From positions 2,046,001 through 2,110,000 of the forward strand of contig NZ_CP010817.1 in the NCBI RefSeq assembly GCF_000833025.1: a stretch of DNA of 64,000 nucleotides, in the 5' to 3' direction. Shown here in pieces: positions 35,779 through 45,740 of the stretch. The notes under the pieces are model-generated. The model was not told the DNA's origin. It made no database searches and saw only the letters and a program-made list of their open reading frames with translations. The first letter of the stretch is position 1. Each line of letters opens with the position of its first letter. Source of the stretch: Myroides profundi. Its GTDB lineage: Bacteria; Bacteroidota; Bacteroidia; Flavobacteriales; Flavobacteriaceae. A program made the position numbers and the translations under genes.

Positions 35779-36711
35779 TTAGAAAAATCGCGGTGCATTA
35801 ATTGTACTACGACGGTTAAATAATTCGAATCTTAAGAAGATTTCGTGTGATCCTGAGTTATAACGTTGAAGCGCAGTAGTCTCAAAGTCATAAGAATATC
35901 CTACAAATAGATTTTCATTGACCTGAAATCCTGCCAAGGCGCTCACTGAAGCATCCCATCGATAAGCTCCTCCTAAAGTAAACTTGTCATACATCAAAAA
36001 GTTAGCTGTTAAATCAACTTGTAATGGTGCTCCACTTACTGCCTTAACTAAAGCGGCTGGCTTAATTAATAAGTTCTCACTCACATCGAATACATATCCT
36101 CCCATTAAGTAGAAGTGCATCTTCTGACGCATCGTCGTGATATCATTATCATCATAGCGATCCGTAGTTAAGAAGTTCGGAACTGATAACCCTACATAAG
36201 CTTTGTCAGAGTATAAATAAACCCCTGCTCCAATATTTGGATTAAACTTGTTGTTTAGATTCTCTTGGCTTACAGGATCAGTAGGATTGTGGATATTAAG
36301 CTTTGTATAATCTACATTTAATAAATTAGCTGTTCCCTTCAAACCAAAAGCTAATTTATAATCAGCATTTAAGTCAATAGCATAAGCTAAATCTACAGAG
36401 ATATTATTCTCATCCATTGCCCCAATGCGATCATTGGTAAAGTTCACTCCTAGTCCTAATCCACTTTCTCCAAGAGGTGTAGACACAGATACATTCGCTG
36501 TCTTAGGTGCTCCATCTAGCCCTACCCATTGTGTTCTATACATCCCAAACACGTTCAGTGTTCCTCTACTACCTGCATAAGCAGGGTTGATCATATTAGT
36601 ATTATACATATACTGGGTATACTGCGGATCTTGCTGAGCTTGCATAGTTTGGAAGCAGCCTATTAACAATAGACTGATTCCAATTTTCTTTATATTTTTC
36701 TGAATACTCAT
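35779..36711 (-). CDS. PorP/SprF family type IX secretion membrane protein
   Basis: A 310-residue outer-membrane barrel protein. The N-terminus after the signal peptide, QQDPQYTQYMYNTNMINPAY, is the hallmark of the PorP/SprF family, followed by AGSRGTLNVFGMYRTQWVGLDGAP. Members sit next to large T9SS-exported adhesins and are needed for their secretion or anchoring, as SprF is for SprB. Here the type-B-sorted protein gene lies 8 bp upstream, which fits. The protein ends in aromatic RFF as expected for a barrel. Confidence 0.92.
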   Translation of the reverse strand: MSIQKNIKKIGISLLLIGCFQTMQAQQDPQYTQYMYNTNMINPAYAGSRGTLNVFGMYRTQWVGLDGAPKTANVSVSTPLGESGLGLGVNFTNDRIGAMDENNISVDLAYAIDLNADYKLAFGLKGTANLLNVDYTKLNIHNPTDPVSQENLNNKFNPNIGAGVYLYSDKAYVGLSVPNFLTTDRYDDNDITTMRQKMHFYLMGGYVFDVSENLLIKPAALVKAVSGAPLQVDLTANFLMYDKFTLGGAYRWDASVSALAGFQVNENLFVGYSYDFETTALQRYNSGSHEIFLRFELFNRRSTINAPRFF

Positions 36712-36719
36712 AACTCTTC

Positions 36720-38012
36720 TTACTTATTACTTTCTAAATGTAGATAACCCGATTTCTTAATCATACGAGAGCCACTAACGTCTTTATACTCATAACTCAC
36801 GATGTAGAAATAAGTACCTGTAGGTAATTTCTCACCTTTATTTATAGTAACACGTCCATCAGAGTATCCTCTAAACACATTACCTGCACTGTCATAACTC
36901 TTCGTGTCGAATACCTTCACTCCCCAACGGTTGTAAATCTCTACTGTGTTATTAGGGAATCTGTTGATATTATCTATGATGAAGTAATCATTCTTACCGT
37001 CTCCATCAGGAGAAACAAGGTTATAAATAACGATATCTCCGTCTAAGATTAAATCTGTATTCACAGTAGCTAATGTAAAGAATCCGTACCCCTTCACACT
37101 AGTAGGTGTAGTGATCTCTTTTTTCTCTAGATCTACCACACCTCCTTCGTCTACCCAAAGCTGTTGCTTAGCATCCCATCTTACAATGTGTAATTCTTTC
37201 TCTGGATTAACCAATAATTCTTTAGGTGTAGTACGCTCATCCCAACTCAGTGTCAGCATGATGTCTCCTTTACTATTATCACTTCCTTTATCTACTGTCC
37301 AGTACTCGCGCTCATCTAGTAAGTTAATCACTCCTGACTTTGCACTACGCGCTCTAAAGAAGTTCTTATCATCTAAGTTATACTTTCCTTCATACGCATC
37401 TTTTACATGATCTGGAGCAGTGATTCTAGCATAACGGTATAGTCCTTTATCTCCTTTAGGATATTGGAATTCCTCATTACCTATCTTCTCTACATAGCCT
37501 TCAGCATGACTCTTATCTGTAGGCTTAAGTGCTTTCGCTCCTTGGTGGAAGGTTAGCATCCCTACTAATGAGTCTACCTTAATGATACCATCTTTAAAGT
37601 CTACACTACCTCTTACGTTAGCCTCATTCTTTAAGTCAAAAGCCATGTCTTTAGTTGGATTGTCTAGAACTACATTAAAGAAATTAGAAGGTTGGCTTCC
37701 TGTGATATGTTGAGTTCCTTTCGCTTCTTCAAAAGGAGTGAACACAGCTTTAGAACCTTTGGCGTTAGTGCTGTGATCGTAAATATTGTCATTGTTAAAG
37801 TTGCTGTAGTAATAAACCGTTCCATCATTCTTTACATACCCTTCTTTTGTATTGTCAAAATCATAGATAGTAGACATGACTCCTCCTTCGGCTATCGAAA
37901 TCTTTCCTTGGTTTACCATTACTTGGTCTTTCTTAGCTTGCTGTGCTACTACCGTAGCTGGCAATGCTAAACCTAATAAGGCAACTGATTTATACAATTT
38001 TCTTGACTTCAT
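36720..38012 (-). CDS. Surface protein with gliding-motility-type (type B) sorting domain
   Basis: A 430-residue exported protein with a signal peptide ending near VVAQ at residue 24. The middle is a beta-rich region of unknown role. The last 95 residues start at VSPDGDGKNDYFIIDNI and include VEIYNRWGVKVF and LPTGTYFYIVSYEY, the CHU_C/gliding-motility-associated C-terminal domain that directs T9SS export. It is 16 bp downstream of the 845-residue gene and 8 bp upstream of porP/sprF. Type-B-sorted substrates generally depend on the adjacent PorP/SprF protein. Confidence 0.88.
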   Translation of the reverse strand: MKSRKLYKSVALLGLALPATVVAQQAKKDQVMVNQGKISIAEGGVMSTIYDFDNTKEGYVKNDGTVYYYSNFNNDNIYDHSTNAKGSKAVFTPFEEAKGTQHITGSQPSNFFNVVLDNPTKDMAFDLKNEANVRGSVDFKDGIIKVDSLVGMLTFHQGAKALKPTDKSHAEGYVEKIGNEEFQYPKGDKGLYRYARITAPDHVKDAYEGKYNLDDKNFFRARSAKSGVINLLDEREYWTVDKGSDNSKGDIMLTLSWDERTTPKELLVNPEKELHIVRWDAKQQLWVDEGGVVDLEKKEITTPTSVKGYGFFTLATVNTDLILDGDIVIYNLVSPDGDGKNDYFIIDNINRFPNNTVEIYNRWGVKVFDTKSYDSAGNVFRGYSDGRVTINKGEKLPTGTYFYIVSYEYKDVSGSRMIKKSGYLHLESNK

Positions 38013-38028
38013 AGTTTTTATTTTATAA

Positions 38029-40566
38029 TTAATTAGCTACTGCTTGATTTAACAACATCGGATTAGTAACAGCAGAACAATCATTTACTTTAATCTCAAA
38101 CTCATTTGATGTGTCTGAACATTGATTGTTAGTTACATTTAATCGAATGCGTAAACCATTTAATTCTTTACTAGCATGACTAACTTTAATTGTTTTTCCC
38201 TCAAGAATAATTCTATTTGAAAAAGTAGTATTATCTAATACTTTCCAATTTGTTGTTCCAGTTGTAGTGTATTCCCATTTATAATTTGAAACATTTGTAG
38301 TTATAGATACTTTAGCAGAGTCAAAGTTTTCACAAATCACAATATTGTCAATATCCTTGCTTACTTCTGGTAAGGCATTAATCACAATAGTAAATTCTTT
38401 TTTAGGACCTATACATTCATCTTTTCCCTCTGCAACAAAATATTTATAAGTACCTACAGCAGTTGGGCTAGGAACATCTGATAATTCAATTTGATTACTA
38501 TCAAAATAAACCAATTCATAATCTTTATCTTTTCCTATAGCAGACAACTCATTTTCTAATACTAAAGGCTCTCCAAAGCATAACTCTGTATTCTTAGCAA
38601 TAGGTGAAGTAGTTACTTTTTCAATACTGATTTCTAACCTAGCATAACAACCATCCTCCATACCTGGCATCATCACATAATACATTTTTCTACTGCCATC
38701 ACTGTTAACTGAAAAATCTCCAGTTACTAAACCATCATTAGATGTATAAGTTGTTGGTACTTTACTATAAAATTTAGCTCCAGGAGGATACATATTTATA
38801 ATTTCACTTCTATCAAATCCTGTTGTTGGTACAGAACAAAAAGCCTTAAATTGCATAATTCCATCTTCTACAGGAGGGTTACAGTTTTGCAAGAAGTCTG
38901 TTGTAACACTTATCGTAGAAATAAAATCATCATAAACAGGACCAGCACACATTCCGTTTCCATAATCTCTCACTAAGTCTGAGTTTACCTTTGATTTTGA
39001 CGTAGCCCCTTCTCCTGATATTTTACCATTAATCTTTACCTCTAATCCACACACATTGGTAGATAACAATACACAATTATCAGATACTCTAAATCTATAT
39101 TTTAATTGAGCTAATAGCTTTTCTTTTGTTGTATCTAAAGGTAAATTTCCAATATCCCAAACAATTTTACCTCCAGCTGTAACACTTGGATCATTTGTAC
39201 CTCCAGTAGGTGGTGCCCAAGTAACACTTCCTGATGCATCTAGACCTGGCACGATCTCCGCATCTAAGAAATGTAGATTAAAAGGTACAGGTATTTCAAT
39301 TTTAGAATTATTAACTGCTTCTGTTCCTTTGTTATAAACATCTAGCTCAAATTCAAACTCTTGCCCAGGAGTGATTGTTCCATTATTTAATGGTTTTACA
39401 CCTCCATAATTAGTTGCTTTATTCTCTCCTACTACATCAGGAACATAAGCATCTACAGCAAACACTATATTAAATATGATGTATGTATCTTGATTTGATC
39501 CATATGAAAATGAAGTTGATGACTGATTATTTCCTATGATTTGATTACTAGTATTATTTAACTCAAACATAGAAATATCCATTCCTGTATTATTGATTAA
39601 GTTTGGATTTCTTGGGTTTCCTCCTGTATGAATTGAAGAATTAAAAAAGTTATTAGTAGAGTTACCTCCATGGCTTAAGTCTTGATAGCTATTAGAATTT
39701 CTTTTTTGAATCTTAAAATAGTCCCCAGAGATATCCTCATCTCCTTCACCCGCCATCATTCCAATTTTTACATTTACATCTCCATTTTGGGTAGCTCTAA
39801 AACCACTCACTGGTAAAATAGCTGCACCTGTTCTTTTAACCATATAACCATAACCATCAAAAACAGTAATATCTCTCCACTTCATCGAAGTGTTTTTATA
39901 AATAACAACCATTCCCCATCCTCCATAGAATCCAGTTCCTCCTCCTTTCCCTTCTTTTAAGGCAATGTCAGCCACAAAATAATTTGAAGCCCCATGTTCA
40001 CGAACATAATCAGTTACATCAGCATAAGCCGCATACATAGCTCCTTCTGATGTAGAGGGATAATATATATCAGTATCTTTTGCTGTTATTTGTATATATG
40101 ATTGGTTTTTAGCTTTTAACTTAACTTTACGTTTATCCAATCCGTCGAAAGTCAATGGACTATTTGTATTCCTAACATCTATATCATGAGCACGTCCCGT
40201 CCAATATAAGCCTGCATATACAATTTCAGTACATTCACCACCTGGTAGAATTAGTTCTGCAGAAGATGAATTTATCGTATTTCGATCATTGTCAATGTCT
40301 ACATAGATCATCTCATTATTATTTCCCCCTTGCTTTCCACTATTTGCATAATTTTTTAAAGTAAGGTTAGTATTACCAATCATGGTAAAATCTCCTTGCA
40401 GATTATAATTCTTTACATTAGTATATGGTTTGGGGGCTTTTGCTGATTCACGTGGTTTAAAATCTTTTATAACTTGTGCAAAACCCGAGTTACTTCCTAG
40501 TATTAAAAAAATTAATAATAAGAGAGTTGATAGATAAGCACTTATTTTTTTTGAATATTTTTTCAT
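38029..40566 (-). CDS. Large secreted surface protein with DUF11-like domain
   Basis: The protein has 845 residues starting at ATG 40566 (MKKYSKK, then a long hydrophobic signal ending GFAQ). A start at 40617 in the same frame is less likely, as the 17 extra residues are not signal-like and overlap the upstream gene. The first 340 residues resemble surface-protein regions with Asn/Gly-rich loops, followed near 380-430 by a DUF11-like repeat (NKGTEAVNNSKIEIPVPFNL) and by Ig-like beta domains with paired cysteines. I see no clear C-terminal sorting domain, so it may be retained by partners. It resembles the middle genes of spr-type clusters. Confidence 0.75.
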   Translation of the reverse strand: MKKYSKKISAYLSTLLLLIFLILGSNSGFAQVIKDFKPRESAKAPKPYTNVKNYNLQGDFTMIGNTNLTLKNYANSGKQGGNNNEMIYVDIDNDRNTINSSSAELILPGGECTEIVYAGLYWTGRAHDIDVRNTNSPLTFDGLDKRKVKLKAKNQSYIQITAKDTDIYYPSTSEGAMYAAYADVTDYVREHGASNYFVADIALKEGKGGGTGFYGGWGMVVIYKNTSMKWRDITVFDGYGYMVKRTGAAILPVSGFRATQNGDVNVKIGMMAGEGDEDISGDYFKIQKRNSNSYQDLSHGGNSTNNFFNSSIHTGGNPRNPNLINNTGMDISMFELNNTSNQIIGNNQSSTSFSYGSNQDTYIIFNIVFAVDAYVPDVVGENKATNYGGVKPLNNGTITPGQEFEFELDVYNKGTEAVNNSKIEIPVPFNLHFLDAEIVPGLDASGSVTWAPPTGGTNDPSVTAGGKIVWDIGNLPLDTTKEKLLAQLKYRFRVSDNCVLLSTNVCGLEVKINGKISGEGATSKSKVNSDLVRDYGNGMCAGPVYDDFISTISVTTDFLQNCNPPVEDGIMQFKAFCSVPTTGFDRSEIINMYPPGAKFYSKVPTTYTSNDGLVTGDFSVNSDGSRKMYYVMMPGMEDGCYARLEISIEKVTTSPIAKNTELCFGEPLVLENELSAIGKDKDYELVYFDSNQIELSDVPSPTAVGTYKYFVAEGKDECIGPKKEFTIVINALPEVSKDIDNIVICENFDSAKVSITTNVSNYKWEYTTTGTTNWKVLDNTTFSNRIILEGKTIKVSHASKELNGLRIRLNVTNNQCSDTSNEFEIKVNDCSAVTNPMLLNQAVAN

Positions 40567-40576
40567 AGCTTTTCTA

Positions 40577-41083
40577 TTAACTTGGTTGATCCATTGTTGA
40601 ATACAGAATTTCAACATCTTGTTTTTCGTTTAACTTTTGTAATAAATCAATAAACTCTGTTTGAATTAACTCTTTATCTAATTCTCGATATGATCTAATG
40701 TAGATGTATTTAAGACTTTTTAATTGAATAATTAAATCTTTAGGAACAACGATTTGCTGCTTTCCATCCCATTTAATATTTATTAAAATAATCTCTTTTA
40801 ATTTATCTTCATAAACATTGCTCAAACCAATAAAGTCGCTAGTGTCTTCAATAGACATTTCAACTATCTCTTTAGAGTTTCCTTGGTGAATTTTAGCTTG
40901 CTTATCAAATGCTATAAACATTGAGGTTGGTGCACCATTAGCTAGGTAATTAAGATCATTAGCTTGTGAATCAGTTAATTTAATAAGTTTCTGATTGTAT
41001 TCTAAAATAGCACTTTGTGCTTGTGCTTTGATTCCAAAGCACAAGACAAAAGCTATTATTATATATAAAATATTATTTTTCAT
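40577..41083 (-). CDS. Small exported protein in the adhesin operon
   Basis: A 168-residue protein with a signal peptide ending near residue 22 (IKAQAQ). The mature part has alternating strands and helices, with LKSLKYIYIRSYRELDKELI reminiscent of a leucine-rich turn. I do not know the family. It lies 2 bp downstream of the adhesin C-terminal fragment and 10 bp upstream of the 845-residue gene, so it is certainly in the same transcript and probably helps assemble the surface structure. Confidence 0.65.
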   Translation of the reverse strand: MKNNILYIIIAFVLCFGIKAQAQSAILEYNQKLIKLTDSQANDLNYLANGAPTSMFIAFDKQAKIHQGNSKEIVEMSIEDTSDFIGLSNVYEDKLKEIILINIKWDGKQQIVVPKDLIIQLKSLKYIYIRSYRELDKELIQTEFIDLLQKLNEKQDVEILYSTMDQPS

Positions 41084-41085
41084 AA

Positions 41086-42936
41086 TTAATTATCTTCATT
41101 AACAGAGAATACAATGTTTATAAAGCTCCCCATATTTACATTAGCTGTATCACTTACTTTATATGTCATTAACCCTACTGCATTAATACTTACAATAGTA
41201 AATACTCCTTCTGTTGCATAAGTCACATGAAAACCTAGCTCTGATGCAGGTAAAACTGGTAGAGCTGATGCTCCAGCACTACTCATTACAGGGCTTCCAA
41301 ATTGTTTCTTATAAATAGCATACATATCTATTGTACCTGTACGAGTTGCATTATTATATGTAACGCCTTCTTGTTGGGCTTGACTCTCTGCTGTAGGAAC
41401 CATTACTGAAGGCATATAGAAGAACTTAGGCATCGCTGCTTTTAAAGCTTTTATAATCTCTCCATTTTTATCTACTGCTAATAAATGCTGAGTAATCCCC
41501 TCACTTTCATTAACTGCTTGTGTTTTTTTCTTGTTAAGCCCCGTTAAAGCAAGCGTATTATCAGTAGTAGTATTAATTGCTGTTTTTTTAGTTAGTAAAC
41601 CTCCTAATTGGATATTAGTATCTGCTTTAGTAAGTCCATTATTAGCTGTAACTATCTCACCTACATCAGTCTGGTTTTTCCAAGTAGGAACTCCTGTATT
41701 ATCTGTAACCAATACTTGATTATTACCTGCATTAGCTATGTCTTCTGGTTTTATCGTTCCATTTTGGATATGATCTGTTGTAATTTTATTATTAGCAATA
41801 TTTAGTTTAACATCTGTTAATAATGATTTAGTAGCTGTTGTTGCTATTGCATTACTATCAGTACCTATAACAATTACACCATCTGTTGTTAATGTTTTAG
41901 CATCAACTACCTTATCAACTGTTACATCTGGTGTGCCAGGAATCCAAGCTTTTGTTGTTTGGTCATAAATTAAGGTTTGTGCATTAGAAGGTTGAGTATT
42001 ACTAACTGGCGTACCTTGGATAGCTTGTACTACTGTTTTACCTTCTTTTAGTACAGCATCACCTTCTAAAATTAACTCTGCCTCTACTCCATTAACAGAA
42101 CTTACTATAGCTGTTTCCCTAGTCACAAGGGTATTAGATGTAGCAGCTTTTTTATTAATCCACTTAGTTGTAGCTGTATCTCCTGTTCCTTCTGTTACTA
42201 AAATTTGTCCATCAGTTCCTGGTTTAATTTTATCAGTGGTAATTCCTTTATCTGCAATTTGGATACCAGCATCAGCTAATAACTTATCACTTCCATTTAC
42301 TCCTGTTATAAACTCAAGTCCTCCTGCTAACGATAAATCACCTTTTGTATTATCTACTGTAGTTTTTAACTCTTCTAATGCCTCTTGTACATTTGTTGAT
42401 GTAAAACCATTAGTGCTGTTGTCAAAAGCAATAGCCTTAGCATTGGTATCAATAGAAGTGATTGTATCTCCTTTAGCATTTTTAAAAGTATACACTCCGT
42501 CTAATACTTCTACTTTTGTTGTATTGGCATCAATGATAACAACCTCTCCAGCTACTGTAGTATGCGTATATGTTCCATCGTTATTGTTTACTAATGTATC
42601 ACTTGTACCGTCTAACTTAGTTTTTAACTCTTCTAATGCCTCTTGTACATTTGTTGATGTAAAACCATTAGTGCCGTTGTCAAAGGCAATAGCCTTAGCA
42701 TTGGTATCAATAGAAGTGATTGTATCTCCTTTAGCATTTTTAAAAGTATACATCGCCATTGTCATAAGTATAAGTACCATCGTTATATCAATTGCATCTT
42801 GTACATTATCTGCTCCTAAATTAGATTTACTATCGTCAAAGGCAATAGCTTTTGCATTGGTATCAATAGAAGTGATTGTATCTCCTTTAGCATTTTTAAA
42901 AGTATCCATCGCCATTGTCATAAGTATAAGTACCAT
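41086..42936 (-). CDS. C-terminal part of the giant repetitive adhesin
   Basis: A 616-residue frame that continues the repeat protein encoded at 43642-47394. It carries the same repeat blocks (TNVQEALEELKT, VVIIDANTTKVEVLDGVYTF, TSIDTNAKAIAF), then unique sequence, and ends in a beta-rich C-terminal domain (GFHVTYATEGVFTIVSINAV). It has no signal peptide; its apparent first residues (MVLILMTMAM) are the repeat motif NDGTYTYDNGDG read in the wrong frame, so this is not a true N-terminus. The complete gene would span 41086-47394, about 2,100 residues, but is broken at 42.7-43.7 kb. Confidence 0.7.
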   Translation of the reverse strand: MVLILMTMAMDTFKNAKGDTITSIDTNAKAIAFDDSKSNLGADNVQDAIDITMVLILMTMAMYTFKNAKGDTITSIDTNAKAIAFDNGTNGFTSTNVQEALEELKTKLDGTSDTLVNNNDGTYTHTTVAGEVVIIDANTTKVEVLDGVYTFKNAKGDTITSIDTNAKAIAFDNSTNGFTSTNVQEALEELKTTVDNTKGDLSLAGGLEFITGVNGSDKLLADAGIQIADKGITTDKIKPGTDGQILVTEGTGDTATTKWINKKAATSNTLVTRETAIVSSVNGVEAELILEGDAVLKEGKTVVQAIQGTPVSNTQPSNAQTLIYDQTTKAWIPGTPDVTVDKVVDAKTLTTDGVIVIGTDSNAIATTATKSLLTDVKLNIANNKITTDHIQNGTIKPEDIANAGNNQVLVTDNTGVPTWKNQTDVGEIVTANNGLTKADTNIQLGGLLTKKTAINTTTDNTLALTGLNKKKTQAVNESEGITQHLLAVDKNGEIIKALKAAMPKFFYMPSVMVPTAESQAQQEGVTYNNATRTGTIDMYAIYKKQFGSPVMSSAGASALPVLPASELGFHVTYATEGVFTIVSINAVGLMTYKVSDTANVNMGSFINIVFSVNEDN

Positions 42937-45740
42937 CGTTATTATTGGTTAAGCTTCCTTTAGAAACTGTTCCTAATACTGTATTGTCATCTGATTTTAA
43001 GGTAATAGTTCCATCATTATTATCAACTAATGTTACACCTGCACCTGATCCTACTTTACTTAATAGATTATCAATTGCATCTTGTACATTATCTGCGTGC
43101 CATCGCCATTGTCATAAGTATAAGTACCATCGTTATTATTGGTTAAGCTTCCTTTAGAAACTGTTCCTAATACTGTATTGTCATCTGATTTTAAGGTAAT
43201 AGTTCCATCATTATTATCAACTAATGTTACACCTGCACCTGATCCTACTTTACTTAATAGATTATCAATTGCATCTTGTACATTATCTGCGTGCCATCGC
43301 CATTGTCATAAGTATAAGTACCATCGTTATTATTGGTTAAGCTTCCTTTAGAAACTGTTCCTAATACTGTATTGTCATCTGATTTTAAGGTAATAGTTCC
43401 ATCATTATTATCAACTAATGTTACACCTGCACCTGATCCTACTTTACTTAATAGATTATCAATTGCATCTTGTACATTATCTGCGTGCCATCGCCATTGT
43501 CATAAGTATAAGTACCATCGTTATTATTGGTTAAGCTTCCTTTAGAAACTGTTCCTAATACTGTATTGTCATCTGATTTTAAGGTAATAGTTCCATCATT
43601 ATTATCAACTAATGTTACACCTGCACCTGATCCTACTTTACTTAATAGATTATCAATTGCATCTTGTACATTATCTGCGTGCCATCGCCATTGTCATAAG
43701 TATAAGTACCATCGTTATTATTGGTTAAGCTTCCTTTAGAAACTGTTCCTAATACTGTATTGTCATCCGATTTTAAAGTAATAGTTCCATCATTATTATC
43801 AACCAGAGTAACTCCTGCACCTGATCCTACTTTACTTAATAGATTATCAATTGCATCTTGTACATTATCTGCTCCTAAATTAGATTTACTATCGTCAAAG
43901 GCAATAGCTTTTGCATTGGTATCAATAGAAGTGATTGTATCTCCTTTGCCATTTTTAAAAGTATACACTCCGTCTAATACTTCTACTTTTGTTGTATTAG
44001 CATCAATGATAACAACCTCTCCAGCTACTGTAGTATGCGTATAGGTTCCGTCGTTATTGTTTACTAATGTATCACTTGTACCGTCTAACTTAGTTTTTAA
44101 CTCTTCTAATGCCTCTTGTACATTTGTTGATGTAAAGCCATTAGTGCTGTTATCAAAGGCAATTGCTTTTGCATTAGTATCAAACGTTACTGGTGTGCCA
44201 TCGCCATTGTCATAAGTATAAGTACCATCGTTATTATTGGTTAAGCTTCCTTTAGAAACTGTTCCTAATACTGTATTGTCATCTGATTTTAAGGTAATAG
44301 TTCCATCATTATTATCAACTAATGTTACACCTGCACCTGATCCTACTTTACTTAATAGATTATCAATTGCATCTTGTACATTATCTGCTCCTAACTTAGA
44401 TTTACTATCATCAAAGGCAATAGCCTTAGCATTGGTGTCAATAGAAGTGATTGTATCTCCTTTAGCATTTTTAAAAGTATACACTCCGTCTAATACTTCT
44501 ACTTTTGTTGTATTAGCATCAATGATAACAACATCTCCTGCTACTGTAGTATGGGTATAGGTACCGTCGTTATTATTTACTAATGTATCACTTGTCCCAT
44601 CTAACTTAGTTTTTAACTCTTCTAATGCTTCTTGTACATTTGTTGATGTAAAACCGTTAGTGCTATTATCAAAAGCAATAGCCTTAGCATTGGTGTCAAA
44701 CGTTACTGGTGTGCCATCGCCATTGTCATAAGTATAAGTACCATCGTTATTATTGGTTAAGCTTCCTTTAGAAACTGTTCCTAATACTGTATTGTCATCT
44801 GATTTTAAGGTAATAGTTCCATCATTATTATCAACTAATGTTACACCTGCACCTGATCCTACTTTACTTAATAGATTATCAATTGCATCTTGTACATTAT
44901 CTGCTCCTAACTTAGATTTACTATCATCAAAGGCAATAGCCTTAGCATTGGTGTCAATAGAAGTGATTGTATCTCCTTTAGCATTTTTAAAAGTATACAC
45001 TCCGTCTAATACTTCTACTTTTGTTGTATTAGCATCAATGATAACAACATCTCCTGCTACTGTAGTATGGGTATAGGTACCGTCGTTATTATTTACTAAT
45101 GTATCACTTGTCCCGTCTAACTTAGTTTTTAACTCTTCTAATGCTTCTTGTACATTTGTTGATATAAAACCATTAGTGCTGTTATCAAAGGCAATAGCTT
45201 TTGCTTTGGTATCAAACGTTACTGGTGTGCCATCGCCATTGTCATAAGTATAAGTACCATCGTTATTATTGGTCAAGCTTCCTTTAGAAACTGTTCCTAA
45301 TACTGTATTGTCATCTGATTTTAAGGTAATAGTTCCATCATTATTATCAACCAGAGTAACTCCTGCACCTGATCCTACTTTACTTAATAGATTATCAATT
45401 GCATCTTGTACATTATCTGCTCCTAAATTAGATTTACTATCGTCAAAGGCAATTGCTTTTGCATTGGTATCAATAGAAGTGATTGTATCTCCTTTAGCAT
45501 TTTTAAAAGTATACACTCCGTCTAATACTTCTACTTTTGTTGTATTGGCATCAATGATAACAATATCTCCTGCTACTGTAGTATGCGTATATGTTCCGTC
45601 GTTATTATTTACTAATGTATCACTTGTCCCATCTAACTTAGTTTTCAACTCTTCTAATGCCTCTTGTACATTTGTTGATGTAAAACCGTTAGTGCTATTA
45701 TCAAAAGCAATAGCCTTAGCATTGGTGTCAATCTCTCCTA
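42350..45740 (-). repeat. Tandem 516-bp (172-residue) adhesin repeats
   Basis: Equivalent points of the unit recur at 43721, 44237, 44753 and 45269, exactly 516 bp apart, with further partial units on both sides. Each unit encodes three sub-blocks, including TNVQEALEELKTKLDGT, LGADNVQDAIDNLLSK and TLVDNNDGTITLK. Copies differ by scattered substitutions, mostly silent, and some junctions are chimeric. Confidence 0.9.
42908..43872 (-). repeat. Perfect 194-bp tandem repeats interrupting the adhesin frame
   Basis: Three identical 194-bp units (43097-43290, 43291-43484, 43485-43678) are preceded by a near-complete unit from 42908 and followed by a diverged one from 43679. Each unit joins the sequence for LTNNNDGTYTYDNGDG directly to that for ADNVQDAIDNL, deleting 322 bp of the normal unit. 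Because 194 is not a multiple of three, the frame changes at every junction and stops follow. Confidence 0.9.

Noticed and set aside
43097..43678. Perfect direct repeats considered as a CRISPR array
   Set aside because: The units are contiguous 194-bp tandem repeats with no spacers, and they are coding sequence of the adhesin. No cas gene is present.
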